Source of the DNA: UBA685 sp049890115
GTDB taxonomy: Bacteria > Pseudomonadota > Alphaproteobacteria > Puniceispirillales > Puniceispirillaceae
Assembly (NCBI GenBank): GCA_049890115.1
Contig: JBMHCC010000045.1
Coordinates: forward strand, 1 to 64,000
DNA: 64,000 nucleotides
Reading direction: 5' to 3'
Numbering within the stretch: the stretch's first letter is position 1; each line of letters starts with the position of its first letter. Both the position numbers and the translations under genes were made by a program. Of the stretch, positions 40,371-49,643 are shown one piece after another. The notes under the pieces were generated by a model that worked only from the letters and a program-made list of their open reading frames with translations, searched no databases and had not been told where the DNA came from.

Positions 40371-42568
40371 TGACTGAACGTGAAATGACCTTTGATGATG
40401 CTGCCTCTATGGGGCTATCACAAGATGAATGGGACCTTATTCAAAAGCGATTGGGACGGCTGCCAAATCTGACAGAGCTTGGCATCTTCTCTGCTATGTG
40501 GTCAGAGCATTGTTCTTATAAATCCTCTAAAAAATGGCTGAAAACGCTGCCAACAGAAGCATCACATGTCATCCAAGGACCTGGTGAAAATGCAGGTGTT
40601 ATCGATATTGGCGATGGCAAGGCTGTGATTTTCAAAATTGAAAGCCATAATCACCCCTCTTTTATTGAACCCTATCAGGGGGCGGCAACTGGTGTTGGCG
40701 GCATTTTGCGTGATGTTTTCACCATGGGGGCGCGTCCAATCGCATTATTAAATGCGCTTCGTTTTGGTGATGCCTCGCATGAGAAAACACCGCATTTGAT
40801 TAATGGTGTGGTAGCTGGTATTGGCGGCTATGGGAACTGTATCGGCATCCCAACAGTTGGCGGCGAGGTCAATTTCCATAAATCCTATAATGGCAATATT
40901 CTGGTAAATGCCATGGCTGTTGGCTTGGCTGATAATGATAAAATCTTTTATTCAGCTGCTACAGGTGCTGGTAATCCTGTTATTTATGTTGGTGCTAAAA
41001 CAGGTCGTGATGGGATTCATGGTGCAACCATGGCATCTGCTGAATTTTCAGAAGAGACAGAATCAAAGCGTCCAACGGTTCAGGTCGGCGATCCCTTTAC
41101 TGGTAAATTATTAATGGAAGCCTGTCTTGAGTTAATGGCTGCTGATGCTGTGCTATCGATTCAGGATATGGGAGCAGCTGGCCTGACCTCTTCTTCTGTT
41201 GAGATGGCATCAAAAGGCGGTCTTGGCATGGAAATGGATTTGGATCTGGTGCCAGTTCGTGAAGAGGCCATGTCAGCTTATGAAATTATGCTGTCTGAAA
41301 GCCAGGAACGCATGCTTATGGTCATTGACCCAGCACAGACAGAAACAGCGCGTGCTATCTTTGATAAATGGGACCTTGATTTCATGCCGATTGGCATTGT
41401 GACAGATACAGGCAGGCTTGTTCTGAAAAAAGATGGTGAAATTGCCTGTGATATTCCGCTTGATCCGCTGGTGGATGATGCCCCTGAATATGACAGACCG
41501 CATCATGAGCCAGCAACCAAACCAAAGCTGGCAAGTGCTGATGTAGTGACAGATAAATCAATCGCTGAGCTGCTAGCAGAATTGCTGGCAAGTTCTGATC
41601 TGGCCTCGCGGCGTTGGGTCTATGAGCAATATGACAGTGATGTTATGGCAGATACACTAGCAGGCCCTGGCGGTGATGCTGCTATTGTGCGTGTGCATGG
41701 CAGTGATAAGGCGATAGCCATTAGTACTGATTGCACCCCGCGCTATGTCTATGCTGACGCCTTTGAAGGCGGCAAACAGGCTGTTGCAGAATCCTATCGC
41801 AACTTGTGCGCCACAGGAGCGACGCCGCTTGCTGTGACGAATAATCTTAATTTTGGCAATCCAGAACGCCCTGAAATCATGGCTCAGATAGTTGGCTCTG
41901 TTAAAGGGATGGGAGAGGCTTGCTCTGTTCTTGGTACACCTGTCGTCTCTGGCAATGTATCTTTATATAATGAGACAGATGGCGAGGCCATTTTCCCCTG
42001 CCCTGTCATAGGCATGGTTGGCACGATTGATAACATCGCTGATACAACAGCTATGAAATTCCAACAAGCTGGTGATGATATTTATATTATTGGCCAATCA
42101 GATGATGTCAAAGATGGCTGGCTTGGCGCTTCAATTCTGGCATCTCATTTGGACATTTCTGATGATTATGCACCGCCACCTGTGAGTTTGTCAGATGAAA
42201 TGGCTCATGGCCAATTTGTGGCAAAAGCTGGCAATGCTGACATCATAAACGCCGCTCATGATATCTCTGATGGCGGGTTGATGGTTGCCCTTGCTGAAAT
42301 GGCTCTAGGCACAGGTCTTGGTGCAAATTCTGCAATAGCTGACAAAGGTTTGGGATATGCTTTTGGTGAAGATCAAGGCCGCTATATCATAACCACTAAT
42401 AAGGCAGATGCATTGGAAGCTGCTGCTGCAAAGGCTGGTATTCCTTTTGCTAAAATTGGCACAGTAATCGCTGATCACATCTTGCAAATAGCTGTTAACG
42501 AGACCATATCATTAGATAAGGTAGCTGATGGCTATGAGGCAACAATACCTGCTATTGCAGCAGGCTAA
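40370..42568 (+). CDS. purL: FGAM synthase subunit PurL (small form)
   Basis: PurL is the ATP-using subunit of the three-part FGAM synthase. At 732 residues it is the short form that needs separate PurS and PurQ, both encoded directly upstream. Signatures include the M-W-S-E-H-C-S-Y-K-S-S-K stretch, E-S-H-N-H-P-S near residue 90, and two glycine-rich substrate/ATP regions (Q-D-M-G-A-A-G-L and H-D-I-S-D-G-G-L). It is followed after 22 bp by the BolA-like gene. Confidence 0.97.
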   Translation: MTEREMTFDDAASMGLSQDEWDLIQKRLGRLPNLTELGIFSAMWSEHCSYKSSKKWLKTLPTEASHVIQGPGENAGVIDIGDGKAVIFKIESHNHPSFIEPYQGAATGVGGILRDVFTMGARPIALLNALRFGDASHEKTPHLINGVVAGIGGYGNCIGIPTVGGEVNFHKSYNGNILVNAMAVGLADNDKIFYSAATGAGNPVIYVGAKTGRDGIHGATMASAEFSEETESKRPTVQVGDPFTGKLLMEACLELMAADAVLSIQDMGAAGLTSSSVEMASKGGLGMEMDLDLVPVREEAMSAYEIMLSESQERMLMVIDPAQTETARAIFDKWDLDFMPIGIVTDTGRLVLKKDGEIACDIPLDPLVDDAPEYDRPHHEPATKPKLASADVVTDKSIAELLAELLASSDLASRRWVYEQYDSDVMADTLAGPGGDAAIVRVHGSDKAIAISTDCTPRYVYADAFEGGKQAVAESYRNLCATGATPLAVTNNLNFGNPERPEIMAQIVGSVKGMGEACSVLGTPVVSGNVSLYNETDGEAIFPCPVIGMVGTIDNIADTTAMKFQQAGDDIYIIGQSDDVKDGWLGASILASHLDISDDYAPPPVSLSDEMAHGQFVAKAGNADIINAAHDISDGGLMVALAEMALGTGLGANSAIADKGLGYAFGEDQGRYIITTNKADALEAAAAKAGIPFAKIGTVIADHILQIAVNETISLDKVADGYEATIPAIAAG

Positions 42569-42590
42569 TTTGGCAAGAGGAGCATCTTTG

Positions 42591-42830
42591 ATGGCAATGC
42601 AAGCACATGAAATTGAAGATTTGATCAAGGCAGCTTTTCCAGATGCCACAGTCAAAATTGAAGATTTACGCGGTGATGGCGATCATTATGCCTGTCTTGT
42701 GGAAACAAACGCATTTGCTGGCAAAAGCCGTGTTCAACAGCATCAGATGGTTTATAAAGCACTTGGCGGACGTATGGGCGGCGAGCTTCATGCGCTAGCT
42801 ATCCAAACCAGACTGCCATCATCAGATTAG
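42591..42830 (+). CDS. BolA-family protein (IbaG-like)
   Basis: A 79-residue BolA protein with V-K-I-E-D-L-R-G-D-G-D-H-Y and the F-x-G-K-S-R-V-Q-Q-H-Q-M-V-Y motif, including the conserved C-terminal-region histidine. BolA proteins bind an iron-sulfur cluster together with a monothiol glutaredoxin, encoded 16 bp downstream here. I chose the ATG at 42591 (AGAGGAG upstream). It is at the end of the pur operon, a common alphaproteobacterial linkage. Confidence 0.93.
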   Translation: MAMQAHEIEDLIKAAFPDATVKIEDLRGDGDHYACLVETNAFAGKSRVQQHQMVYKALGGRMGGELHALAIQTRLPSSD

Positions 42831-42846
42831 GCAAAGGGGTAATATT

Positions 42847-43188
42847 ATGTCAGATACAGCTATTCACGAACAAATCGAGTCTGAAGTAAAATCACAAGAT
42901 GTGGTTTTATTCATGAAGGGCACTCCAGTCTTCCCGCAATGTGGTTTTTCAGCTGCTGTTGTTGGTGTTCTGTCTCACGTTGGCGTCCAATTTAAAGGCG
43001 TTAATGTGTTGGATGATGATGAAATCCGCCAAGGCATCAAGGATTATTCAGATTGGCCAACCATTCCACAGCTTTATGTAAAGGGCGAATTTGTTGGCGG
43101 TTGTGATATTGTGCGTGAGATGTATGAAACTGGTGAATTGCTGGAAATGCTAAACACTCATGGCATCAATGTTCAGCCGCAAGGCTAG
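42847..43188 (+). CDS. grxD: Monothiol glutaredoxin, Grx4 type
   Basis: A 113-residue glutaredoxin with the monothiol active site C-G-F-S in F-P-Q-C-G-F-S and the glutathione-binding W-P-T-I-P-Q-L-Y and G-G-C-D-I motifs. Such proteins hold and pass on [2Fe-2S] clusters with BolA partners. Pairing with the BolA-like gene just upstream fits that role. Confidence 0.96.
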   Translation: MSDTAIHEQIESEVKSQDVVLFMKGTPVFPQCGFSAAVVGVLSHVGVQFKGVNVLDDDEIRQGIKDYSDWPTIPQLYVKGEFVGGCDIVREMYETGELLEMLNTHGINVQPQG

Positions 43189-43230
43189 CCTTCAAGGCTT
43201 ATCGTCATTCAAATAAAAAGAGCGGTGAGT

Positions 43231-43596
43231 TTAGCCCTGTGGCAGTGACTCACCCTGCTCATTTTGAAAGGCATCATCAAGACCAAAAATTTTGGTGCTT
43301 GTGACCTCAGCGATACGAATCTGGAACCAGCTATAGAATTCTTGTCGGCCATGCTCTTGCGCAATGCGGTGGTCAGCCTGTCTTCCCCAAGCTGTGATGG
43401 CATGTCTGCTTTCCCAATAGGAGACTGTGATACCAAGACCGCTATCATCACGCACTGATTCAAGCCCCAGAAACCCTGGCTGCTTACTGGCAAGAGCCAC
43501 CATTTTTTCACTCATAATCTGATAGAGATCATCACCGCTATCACTACGCTGATTGGTAAAAATGGCAGCATAATAGGTCTTTGGCCAGTCTTTCAT
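43231..43596 (-). CDS. Antibiotic biosynthesis monooxygenase (ABM)-like protein
   Basis: A 121-residue ferredoxin-like small protein with the ABM pattern: an A-I-F-T-N-Q-R-S strand, then Q-P-G-F-L-G-L-E-S-V-R and S-Y-W-E-S-R-H-A-I-T-A-W. Members are small heme-free monooxygenases or conserved proteins of unknown role; a direct tie to antibiotics should not be assumed. I chose the ATG at 43596, with AGGA nine bases upstream. It lies alone between grxD and rpsD. Confidence 0.78.
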   Translation of the reverse strand: MKDWPKTYYAAIFTNQRSDSGDDLYQIMSEKMVALASKQPGFLGLESVRDDSGLGITVSYWESRHAITAWGRQADHRIAQEHGRQEFYSWFQIRIAEVTSTKIFGLDDAFQNEQGESLPQG

Positions 43597-43654
43597 CTTA
43601 TAACATCCTGCACTATTCCAACTGATCGTAATGATCATGTTATTTACCATTTCA

Positions 43655-43690
43655 CGCAACAAACAAAAATAGCGCCATTTGGCGCTATTT
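43655..43690 (-). terminator. Intrinsic terminator of rpsD
   Basis: A perfect 10-bp stem (AAATAGCGCC, 43667-43676, with GGCGCTATTT, 43681-43690) and a 4-base loop lie about 26 bp after the rpsD stop on the minus strand and run into a T-rich tail. The stem is symmetric, so it could also slow transcription from the other side. Confidence 0.85.
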
Positions 43691-43716
43691 CTTTATCACT
43701 TCGTCAATGATGATGA

Positions 43717-44346
43717 TTAACGTGAATAATATTCGACAACCAGATTTGGTTCCATCTGTACCGGATAAGGCACCTCATCCAAGGTTGGGATGCGCACAAA
43801 TTTTGCGCTCATCTTTTCATGATCAGCATCGATATATTCTGGCACGTCACGTTCAGTTGAAGCAACAGCTTCCAGAACAGCTGGAATAACTTTTGATTTT
43901 TCTTTCAGCTGGATTTCATCGCCAGGCTGCAGCATCACAGAACCAATGTTACAACGCTTGCCATTTAGCATAACGTGGCCATGGTTAATCAGCTGGCGCG
44001 CAGCAAACACTGTTGGTGCAATTTTTGCGCGATATAGCACAGCATCAAATCTTGTTTCTAAGATACCAACCAAATTCTGACCTGTATCACCAGAACGACG
44101 AACTGCTTCAGCATAATAACGCTTGAACTGCTTTTCGCCGATATTGCCGTAATAACCCTTCAGCTTTTGCTTCGCCATAAGCTGTACACCGAAATCGGTA
44201 GGCTTTTTGCGGCGCTGACCATGCTGACCAGGGGCGTAATCGCGGTTATTTAGAGGAGATTTCGCACGACCCCACAGGTTAACACCTAAACGGCGGTCGA
44301 TTTTATGTTTTGCGCTATGGCGCTTGTGATCTGACTTTGGAGCCAT
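43717..44346 (-). CDS. rpsD: 30S ribosomal protein S4
   Basis: S4 starts assembly of the 30S body. The 209-residue protein has the basic N-terminus with L-G-V-N-L-W-G-R, the central Y-G-N-I-G-E-K-Q-F, and the S4 RNA-binding domain with A-R-Q-L-I-N-H-G-H-V. No zinc-binding cysteines are present. It is monocistronic, as often in alphaproteobacteria, with its own promoter and terminator. A GGAAA site precedes the ATG. Confidence 0.97.
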   Translation of the reverse strand: MAPKSDHKRHSAKHKIDRRLGVNLWGRAKSPLNNRDYAPGQHGQRRKKPTDFGVQLMAKQKLKGYYGNIGEKQFKRYYAEAVRRSGDTGQNLVGILETRFDAVLYRAKIAPTVFAARQLINHGHVMLNGKRCNIGSVMLQPGDEIQLKEKSKVIPAVLEAVASTERDVPEYIDADHEKMSAKFVRIPTLDEVPYPVQMEPNLVVEYYSR

Positions 44347-44441
44347 GATACATTTCCTTTTTGTTGTTTTTGGCCCGGTAGTGCCTTATGGCCGGGAACG
44401 AAACCCTTATGATAACGCTCCACTTTCCCAGGAATGATGGG
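44347..44441 (-). promoter_or_regulatory. rpsD 5' leader with hairpins
   Basis: Minus-strand leader of about 90 bases between the likely start of transcription and the rpsD ATG. It contains a CCCGG/CCGGG hairpin in its 3' half (about 44371-44393) and a TTCCCA/TGGGAA repeat close to the transcription start (44425-44443). S4 represses its own synthesis in other bacteria through a leader structure, so the structure here may do the same; this is inference. Confidence 0.35.
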
Positions 44442-44469
44442 AAAATAGCGAATTTTGTGGATATGTCAA
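44442..44469 (-). promoter_or_regulatory. Vegetative promoter of rpsD
   Basis: On the minus strand TTGACA (44469-44464, a perfect -35 consensus), a 16-bp spacer and TATTTT (44447-44442) lie about 100 bp before rpsD. They start only 36 bp after the stop of the TrmJ-like gene and are the strongest promoter sequence of the window. Confidence 0.7.
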
Positions 44470-44504
44470 GAACCAAGGATGAAAAGCAAAGACTTCGCGC
44501 AAGG

Positions 44505-45248
44505 CTATGATTTTTCTAATTTGGTTAAAATGCCATGCCAAGTGCGTAATTCTTGTTTTGTTGGCGTTGCTCTTGTGAAAAAAGCACGCAAATTACGCTT
44601 CACCACAGGCGCCATTTCAGCAGTAGCGAAAAACTCTTTTTCATCAAGCATCGCCTCAAAGCGGCTAAAGAAGAAATCCCTATCTTGCAAAGTGGCTAAT
44701 TCTGGCCAAAGCGCATCACTTTCTGCCGCTTCTGTGCCTAAGGCAGCCATGCGCCATTCCCAGCTTATCATCAATACAGCCTGTGCTAAATTAAGGCTTG
44801 AAAATTCGGGATTGAGATCAGCTGAAACAATATAATCAGCTAATACCGCCTCTTCATTATCCATCCCAGACCGCTCTGCTCCAAATAAAAAGGCAATTCT
44901 TTGACCAGCCTCTTGCGGCTGTTTGGCAGTCATTTCAGCTGCTTGGCGAGGATTTAGCTCTGGTTTCACCATATCACGTCTACGCGCTGTTGTGGCAAAA
45001 GCCAAAGTGACATCATGCAGGGCAGCGCCAATATCATCATATAATTCAGCATTATCTAGAATATCAGTCGCAGATGACGCCATTGGCACAGCATCAGGAT
45101 TAGGCCAGCCATCACGTGGTGCCACCAAACGCAGCTCACTAATGCCGCAATTTTTCATAGCCCGCGCACTGGCGCCAATATTTTCACCCATTTGAGGACG
45201 CAATAAAATAATAACAGGTGGTTGCATAAGAGCCTGATTACGAGCCAT
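44505..45248 (-). CDS. TrmJ-like tRNA/rRNA 2'-O-methyltransferase (SPOUT family)
   Basis: A 247-residue SPOUT-fold RNA methyltransferase. The first domain matches TrmJ/TrmH-type enzymes (I-L-L-R-P-Q-M-G-E-N-I-G-A-S-A-R-A-M-K-N), a F-L-F-G-A-E-R-S-G-M motif lies in the middle, and the trefoil-knot L-N-L-A-Q-A-V motif follows. TrmJ methylates position 32 of several tRNAs; which tRNA is modified here is not visible. The ATG at 45248 overlaps the cimA end by 11 bp. ATG 45227, just after the cimA stop, is an alternative. Confidence 0.85.
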   Translation of the reverse strand: MARNQALMQPPVIILLRPQMGENIGASARAMKNCGISELRLVAPRDGWPNPDAVPMASSATDILDNAELYDDIGAALHDVTLAFATTARRRDMVKPELNPRQAAEMTAKQPQEAGQRIAFLFGAERSGMDNEEAVLADYIVSADLNPEFSSLNLAQAVLMISWEWRMAALGTEAAESDALWPELATLQDRDFFFSRFEAMLDEKEFFATAEMAPVVKRNLRAFFTRATPTKQELRTWHGILTKLEKS

Positions 45249-46854
45249 GTGGCAATTCAGCTTTATCACGATGCAATTTATAACGCATACCATCTGCTAA
45301 TGCGATGACAGAGGCATCAATAATGTTTGTTGAAACACCACAAGTACGCCAGATATGTTCTTTATCATCTGTAAATTCAATAAGAACACGTGTCACAGCA
45401 CCTGTGCCTTTATCACCATTTTGCGGCTCTAAAATACGCACCTTATAATCAGTTAGCTCAACCGAAGCTAGTAAAGGATAGGCTTCTATTAATGCTTTGC
45501 GCAAAGCTGTATCAACCGCATTAACAGGGCCATTACCAATAGCCACCTCATGATGTGATTGACCGCCAACAACAACTGAGGCTGTTGCTTCAGATTCGAC
45601 AATCAACTCACCTTTGGCATTAAAGCGGCGTTCATCCATTACCCGAAAGCGACCAATTGAAAAATAATCTGGCACTTCGCCCAAAGCTTGGCGTGCCATC
45701 AATTCAAAACTGGCTTCTGCTGAATCAAATGACCAGCCCTGAAATTCGCGCTCTTTTACTGTGGCGATTAGCTTATCAAGACGGCTATCTTTAGCATCAA
45801 TGATAATGCCCACTTCTTTGAAACGTGCCAGAATATTTGATTTTCCTGTCTGATCAGAGACAAGATAGTGGCGCATATTTCCCACTGTCTCTGGCGGAAT
45901 ATGCTCATAAGTGCGTGGGTCCTTTTGTGCAGCAGAGGCGTGTAATCCGCCCTTATGTGCAAAAGCAGCAGAGCCGACATAAGGCGCATGCGCATTTGGC
46001 ACACGGTTTAACCTGTCATCGATTAAACGCGATAACGCCACCAATTTTGGTAATTTTTCATGCGGCACATTGGTCTGATAGCCGAGCTTCAGCATCAGAT
46101 TTGGGATAAGTGTAATGAGATTAGCATTGCCGCAACGCTCACCAAGGCCATTAATCGTGCCCTGCACCTGACGTGCACCTGCTTTAATCGCTGCTAGTGA
46201 ATTGGCAACCGCAAGGCCAGCATCATTATGACAATGAATGCCCAGATTAACCTCTGGCAGAAATGCCTTGGTCTGGCTGACAATATCAAACACCTCATCA
46301 GGCAAGGTGCCACCATTGGTATCACATAACACAACCCATGAGGCGCCGCCTTCATAAGCTGCCTTCACGCATGATAGCGCGAAATCACGATTAGCCTTAA
46401 AACCATCAAAGAAATGTTCACAATCAAACATTGCTTCTCTGCCTTTTTTGACAGCCGCAGCTATTGAATCTCTGATCATAGCCAGATTTTCATCTAATTC
46501 GATATTCAAAGCAGTTGTGACGTGGAAATCCCATGTTTTACCAACCAGACAGGCTGAATCTGTTTCAGCGTCTAAAACGGCATTTAGGCCTGGGTCATTT
46601 TCAGTTGACCTGCCGCCACGTCTGGTCATGCCAAAGGCGACAAAACGCGCATTTGAAAAAGCAGGTGGTGAGCCAAAAAAGCTATCATCTGTTGGATTAG
46701 CCCCTGGCCAGCCACCTTCAATATAATCAATACCAAAATCATCAAGCGCATAGGCAATCGCAATCTTATCAGCCACAGTAAAATCAATACCTCTGGCCTG
46801 TCCCCCATCACGTAAGGTGGTATCAAATACATAAATGCGATCGCCAGTCATCAT
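45238..46854 (-). CDS. cimA: Citramalate synthase (CimA-type)
   Basis: CimA condenses pyruvate with acetyl-CoA to (R)-citramalate, a threonine-independent route into isoleucine. The 538-residue enzyme has the metal-binding D-T-T-L-R-D-G-G-Q start, the I-H-C-H-N-D-A-G catalytic stretch, Q-G-T-I-N-G-L-G-E-R-C-G-N, and a C-terminal LeuA-type allosteric domain. The pattern fits the CimA branch better than 2-isopropylmalate synthase, but substrate choice cannot be settled by sequence alone. It is in a leftward run with the TrmJ-like gene. Confidence 0.9.
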   Translation of the reverse strand: MMTGDRIYVFDTTLRDGGQARGIDFTVADKIAIAYALDDFGIDYIEGGWPGANPTDDSFFGSPPAFSNARFVAFGMTRRGGRSTENDPGLNAVLDAETDSACLVGKTWDFHVTTALNIELDENLAMIRDSIAAAVKKGREAMFDCEHFFDGFKANRDFALSCVKAAYEGGASWVVLCDTNGGTLPDEVFDIVSQTKAFLPEVNLGIHCHNDAGLAVANSLAAIKAGARQVQGTINGLGERCGNANLITLIPNLMLKLGYQTNVPHEKLPKLVALSRLIDDRLNRVPNAHAPYVGSAAFAHKGGLHASAAQKDPRTYEHIPPETVGNMRHYLVSDQTGKSNILARFKEVGIIIDAKDSRLDKLIATVKEREFQGWSFDSAEASFELMARQALGEVPDYFSIGRFRVMDERRFNAKGELIVESEATASVVVGGQSHHEVAIGNGPVNAVDTALRKALIEAYPLLASVELTDYKVRILEPQNGDKGTGAVTRVLIEFTDDKEHIWRTCGVSTNIIDASVIALADGMRYKLHRDKAELPHGS

Positions 46855-46947
46855 CCGGTCCTAAATTTTACTGATATGCTTTGTTGCCATTCGTGGGATT
46901 GTTGTACTGAAATTAGCCAAAATGTGCAAATCTGCTCTTTGATCTTG

Positions 46948-48303
46948 TTATGATTGGCGTTGCCAACTTGTGCCATCAGCACTATCAAGTAAGATAATAC
47001 CTTCATCTGCTAGCCTATCACGTATAGCATCTGCTGTCGCAAAATCACGCGCGGCTCTGGCGTCATTGCGCTTGGCTATTGCCTCTTCTATTGCGGCATC
47101 ATCAAGGCTCTGTGCATCACCTGATGTGGCTTTAAACCAGCTATCTGATGGCTGTTGCAGCAAGCCCATTAAACGAGCTGCTGAACGAAGCTGGGCTTTT
47201 GCATCCTCATCACCCTGATTGGCTGATTTGGCTAATGCGTGCAAAATTGACAATGCCAAAGGGGTGTTTAAATCATCATAAAGCGCGTTCAAGAAATCTT
47301 GCGGGATCTCTGCATCAGCCTGTGCATCTCCTGCGGCTCTATAAAGGCGGTCAAGTGCCTGTTTTGCCTCTTTCACAGCCGCATCAGAATAATCCAACGG
47401 CGCACGATAATGCGCATTAAGCAAAGCATAACGAACAGCCTCACCACGGTGATTATCTAATGCATCACGAACTGTGGTAAAATTACCAAGCGATTTTGAC
47501 ATTTTCTCACCATCAATGGTGACATAGCCATTATGCACCCAATAATGAGCCATATTCTGTGTATCATGCGCACAACAGCTTTGCGCAATCTCATTTTCAT
47601 GGTGCGGGAATATCAGATCAAGACCACCAGCATGAATATCAAATTCAGAACCTAAATAAGCAGCTGTCATGGCAGAACATTCAATATGCCAGCCAGGACG
47701 CCCCCTACCCCATGGGCTATCCCATCCTGGCAGGTCAGCATCTGATGGCTTCCAAAGGATAAAATCCCCAGCATCTTTTTTATAAGGCGCAATTTCAACA
47801 CGTGCGCCTGCGCGCATCATATCAAGGCTACGTTTTGATAATTGGCCATAGTGAGGCATCTCATTAATCGCAAATAGCACATGGCCTTCTGCTTCATAAG
47901 CAAAGCCTTTGGCAATTAATGTTTCAATCATTGCTATCATTTCAGCGATATGATGTGTTGCGCGCGGCTCAATATCAGGTTCATCCACATGTAAGGCCGC
48001 CGCATCTTCATGAAAGCGTTCTATCGTCTCAGCACAAAGCGCATCAATGGCAATTTGTCTGTCAGCAGCGCGCTGATTAATCTTATCATCAACATCTGTG
48101 ATATTGCGCACATAGGTCACCTCTGGATAAAGATGACGCAAAATACGAACAAGCACATCAAACACCACTAACGGGCGCGCATTGCCAACATGGATATTAT
48201 CATAAACCGTTGGCCCACAGGCATAAATGCCAACCTTGCCAGCCTGTAATGGCACAAAAGCCTGTTTTTCGCGATTCAGGGTATTATAGAGATAAAGGCT
48301 CAT
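46948..48303 (-). CDS. cysS: Cysteinyl-tRNA synthetase
   Basis: CysS charges tRNA-Cys. The 451-residue class I synthetase has the HIGH-like H-V-G-N in V-Y-D-N-I-H-V-G-N-A-R, zinc-binding cysteines (Y-A-C-G-P-T, H-I-E-C-S-A), and the K-M-S-K-S-L-G-N motif. Its start overlaps the gltX stop (ATGA), so it is coupled to the other synthetase. Confidence 0.96.
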   Translation of the reverse strand: MSLYLYNTLNREKQAFVPLQAGKVGIYACGPTVYDNIHVGNARPLVVFDVLVRILRHLYPEVTYVRNITDVDDKINQRAADRQIAIDALCAETIERFHEDAAALHVDEPDIEPRATHHIAEMIAMIETLIAKGFAYEAEGHVLFAINEMPHYGQLSKRSLDMMRAGARVEIAPYKKDAGDFILWKPSDADLPGWDSPWGRGRPGWHIECSAMTAAYLGSEFDIHAGGLDLIFPHHENEIAQSCCAHDTQNMAHYWVHNGYVTIDGEKMSKSLGNFTTVRDALDNHRGEAVRYALLNAHYRAPLDYSDAAVKEAKQALDRLYRAAGDAQADAEIPQDFLNALYDDLNTPLALSILHALAKSANQGDEDAKAQLRSAARLMGLLQQPSDSWFKATSGDAQSLDDAAIEEAIAKRNDARAARDFATADAIRDRLADEGIILLDSADGTSWQRQS

Positions 48304-49643
48304 GCCTTATCTCCGTTAAGGCGTGCCAAAATGCGCTCGCGCCCCATATAAGACAGCAAACCAGCCACTTCTGGCCCTGCATTACGCCCTGTCAAAGCCA
48401 AACGTAACGGCATAAATAATCCACGACCTTTTACCCCTGTGGCAGTTGCAACCGCACTTGTCCAATCTTTCCAAATAGAGGCGTTAATATCGCCATCTGG
48501 CAGCATATCAGCAGCTGCTTTGGTGACAGCCTCATCTTCGATAACAGGTGCAATTGGCTGATGGCAAATATTCCACCATTGCTCTGCTTCTGCCACGATT
48601 GCCAAATTACCGCGCACTGCCTGCCAAAATGACTCATCGGTAATGCCATATGCGACCAGCTGATCTTTCACATCTTCAAATTCATAATTTTGCACGATAC
48701 GAGCGTTAATTTGCGTTAGCTCTGCAGGATCAAATTTAGCAGTGGCTCTGCCAAAACTAGCAATATCAAAACCAGCTATCACATCTTGCATGCTTGCAAA
48801 GGCTTGAACAGGCTGTGAGGTGCCAATGCGTGATAATAAAGAGGCTAAAGCAACAGCTTCCATGCCATTATTGCGCAATTCCGCGACAGACAGGCTGCCA
48901 AGGCGTTTTGACAGACCTTCACCATCAGCACCAGCCAATAACGCCATATGACCCATATCTGGCACCTTAGCACCTAATGCTTCAAAAAGCTGGATTTGAG
49001 CAGCTGAGTTTGTGACATGATCTTCACCACGCAAAATGGTTGTGATTTCATGATCACTATCATCAACAACTGAAGCTAGTGTGTAAATCACTCTGCCATC
49101 TTCTCTAATAATCACGGGATCAGATAAAGATGACATGTGATAGGCGACATCACCGCGCACCAAATCTGTCCACTTCACTTCTTCATCAAGCAAGCGAAAG
49201 CGATAATGCGGGCGTCTGCCTTCTGCTTCATAGGCTGCTTTTTGCGCCTCTGTTAGCTTTAAAGAGGCTCTGTCATAGACAGGTGGCCTGCCAGCATTAA
49301 GCTGTGCTTTCCGCTTTAAATTAAGCTCTTCAGCTGTCTCATAACAGGCATAGGCACGGCCATCTGCTAATAATTTTGCCAAAGCATCATCATAACGTTG
49401 CAAGCGATCTGATTGGCGATCCTCACAATCCCAATTCATTCCCATCCATTGCAAATCTGCTCTGATAGCTGTCTCAAATTCTGATGATGAACGCTCTGTA
49501 TCTGTATCATCAATACGCAACATAAATTGACCACCAGCTTGTCTGGCAAACAAAAAATTGACTAAGGCTGTGCGCAGATTACCCACATGTAATTTGCCTG
49601 TCGGGCTTGGTGCAAACCGAACTTTTGGCACCTGCTTTGTCAT
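48300..49643 (-). CDS. gltX: Glutamyl-tRNA synthetase
   Basis: GltX charges tRNA-Glu. The 447-residue protein has the HIGH-like motif F-A-P-S-P-T-G-K-L-H-V-G-N and the K-M-S-K-S-like motif L-S-K-R-L-G. Alphaproteobacteria usually carry two gltX paralogues, one sometimes with relaxed tRNA choice; which one this is cannot be decided from the window. Its start overlaps the nadE stop and its stop overlaps the cysS start, so nadE-gltX-cysS form a coupled set. Confidence 0.94.
   Translation of the reverse strand: MTKQVPKVRFAPSPTGKLHVGNLRTALVNFLFARQAGGQFMLRIDDTDTERSSSEFETAIRADLQWMGMNWDCEDRQSDRLQRYDDALAKLLADGRAYACYETAEELNLKRKAQLNAGRPPVYDRASLKLTEAQKAAYEAEGRRPHYRFRLLDEEVKWTDLVRGDVAYHMSSLSDPVIIREDGRVIYTLASVVDDSDHEITTILRGEDHVTNSAAQIQLFEALGAKVPDMGHMALLAGADGEGLSKRLGSLSVAELRNNGMEAVALASLLSRIGTSQPVQAFASMQDVIAGFDIASFGRATAKFDPAELTQINARIVQNYEFEDVKDQLVAYGITDESFWQAVRGNLAIVAEAEQWWNICHQPIAPVIEDEAVTKAAADMLPDGDINASIWKDWTSAVATATGVKGRGLFMPLRLALTGRNAGPEVAGLLSYMGRERILARLNGDKA

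Noticed and set aside
41199..41591. Small frames on both strands within purL
   Set aside because: They overlap a conserved PurL region in other frames and lack start signals.
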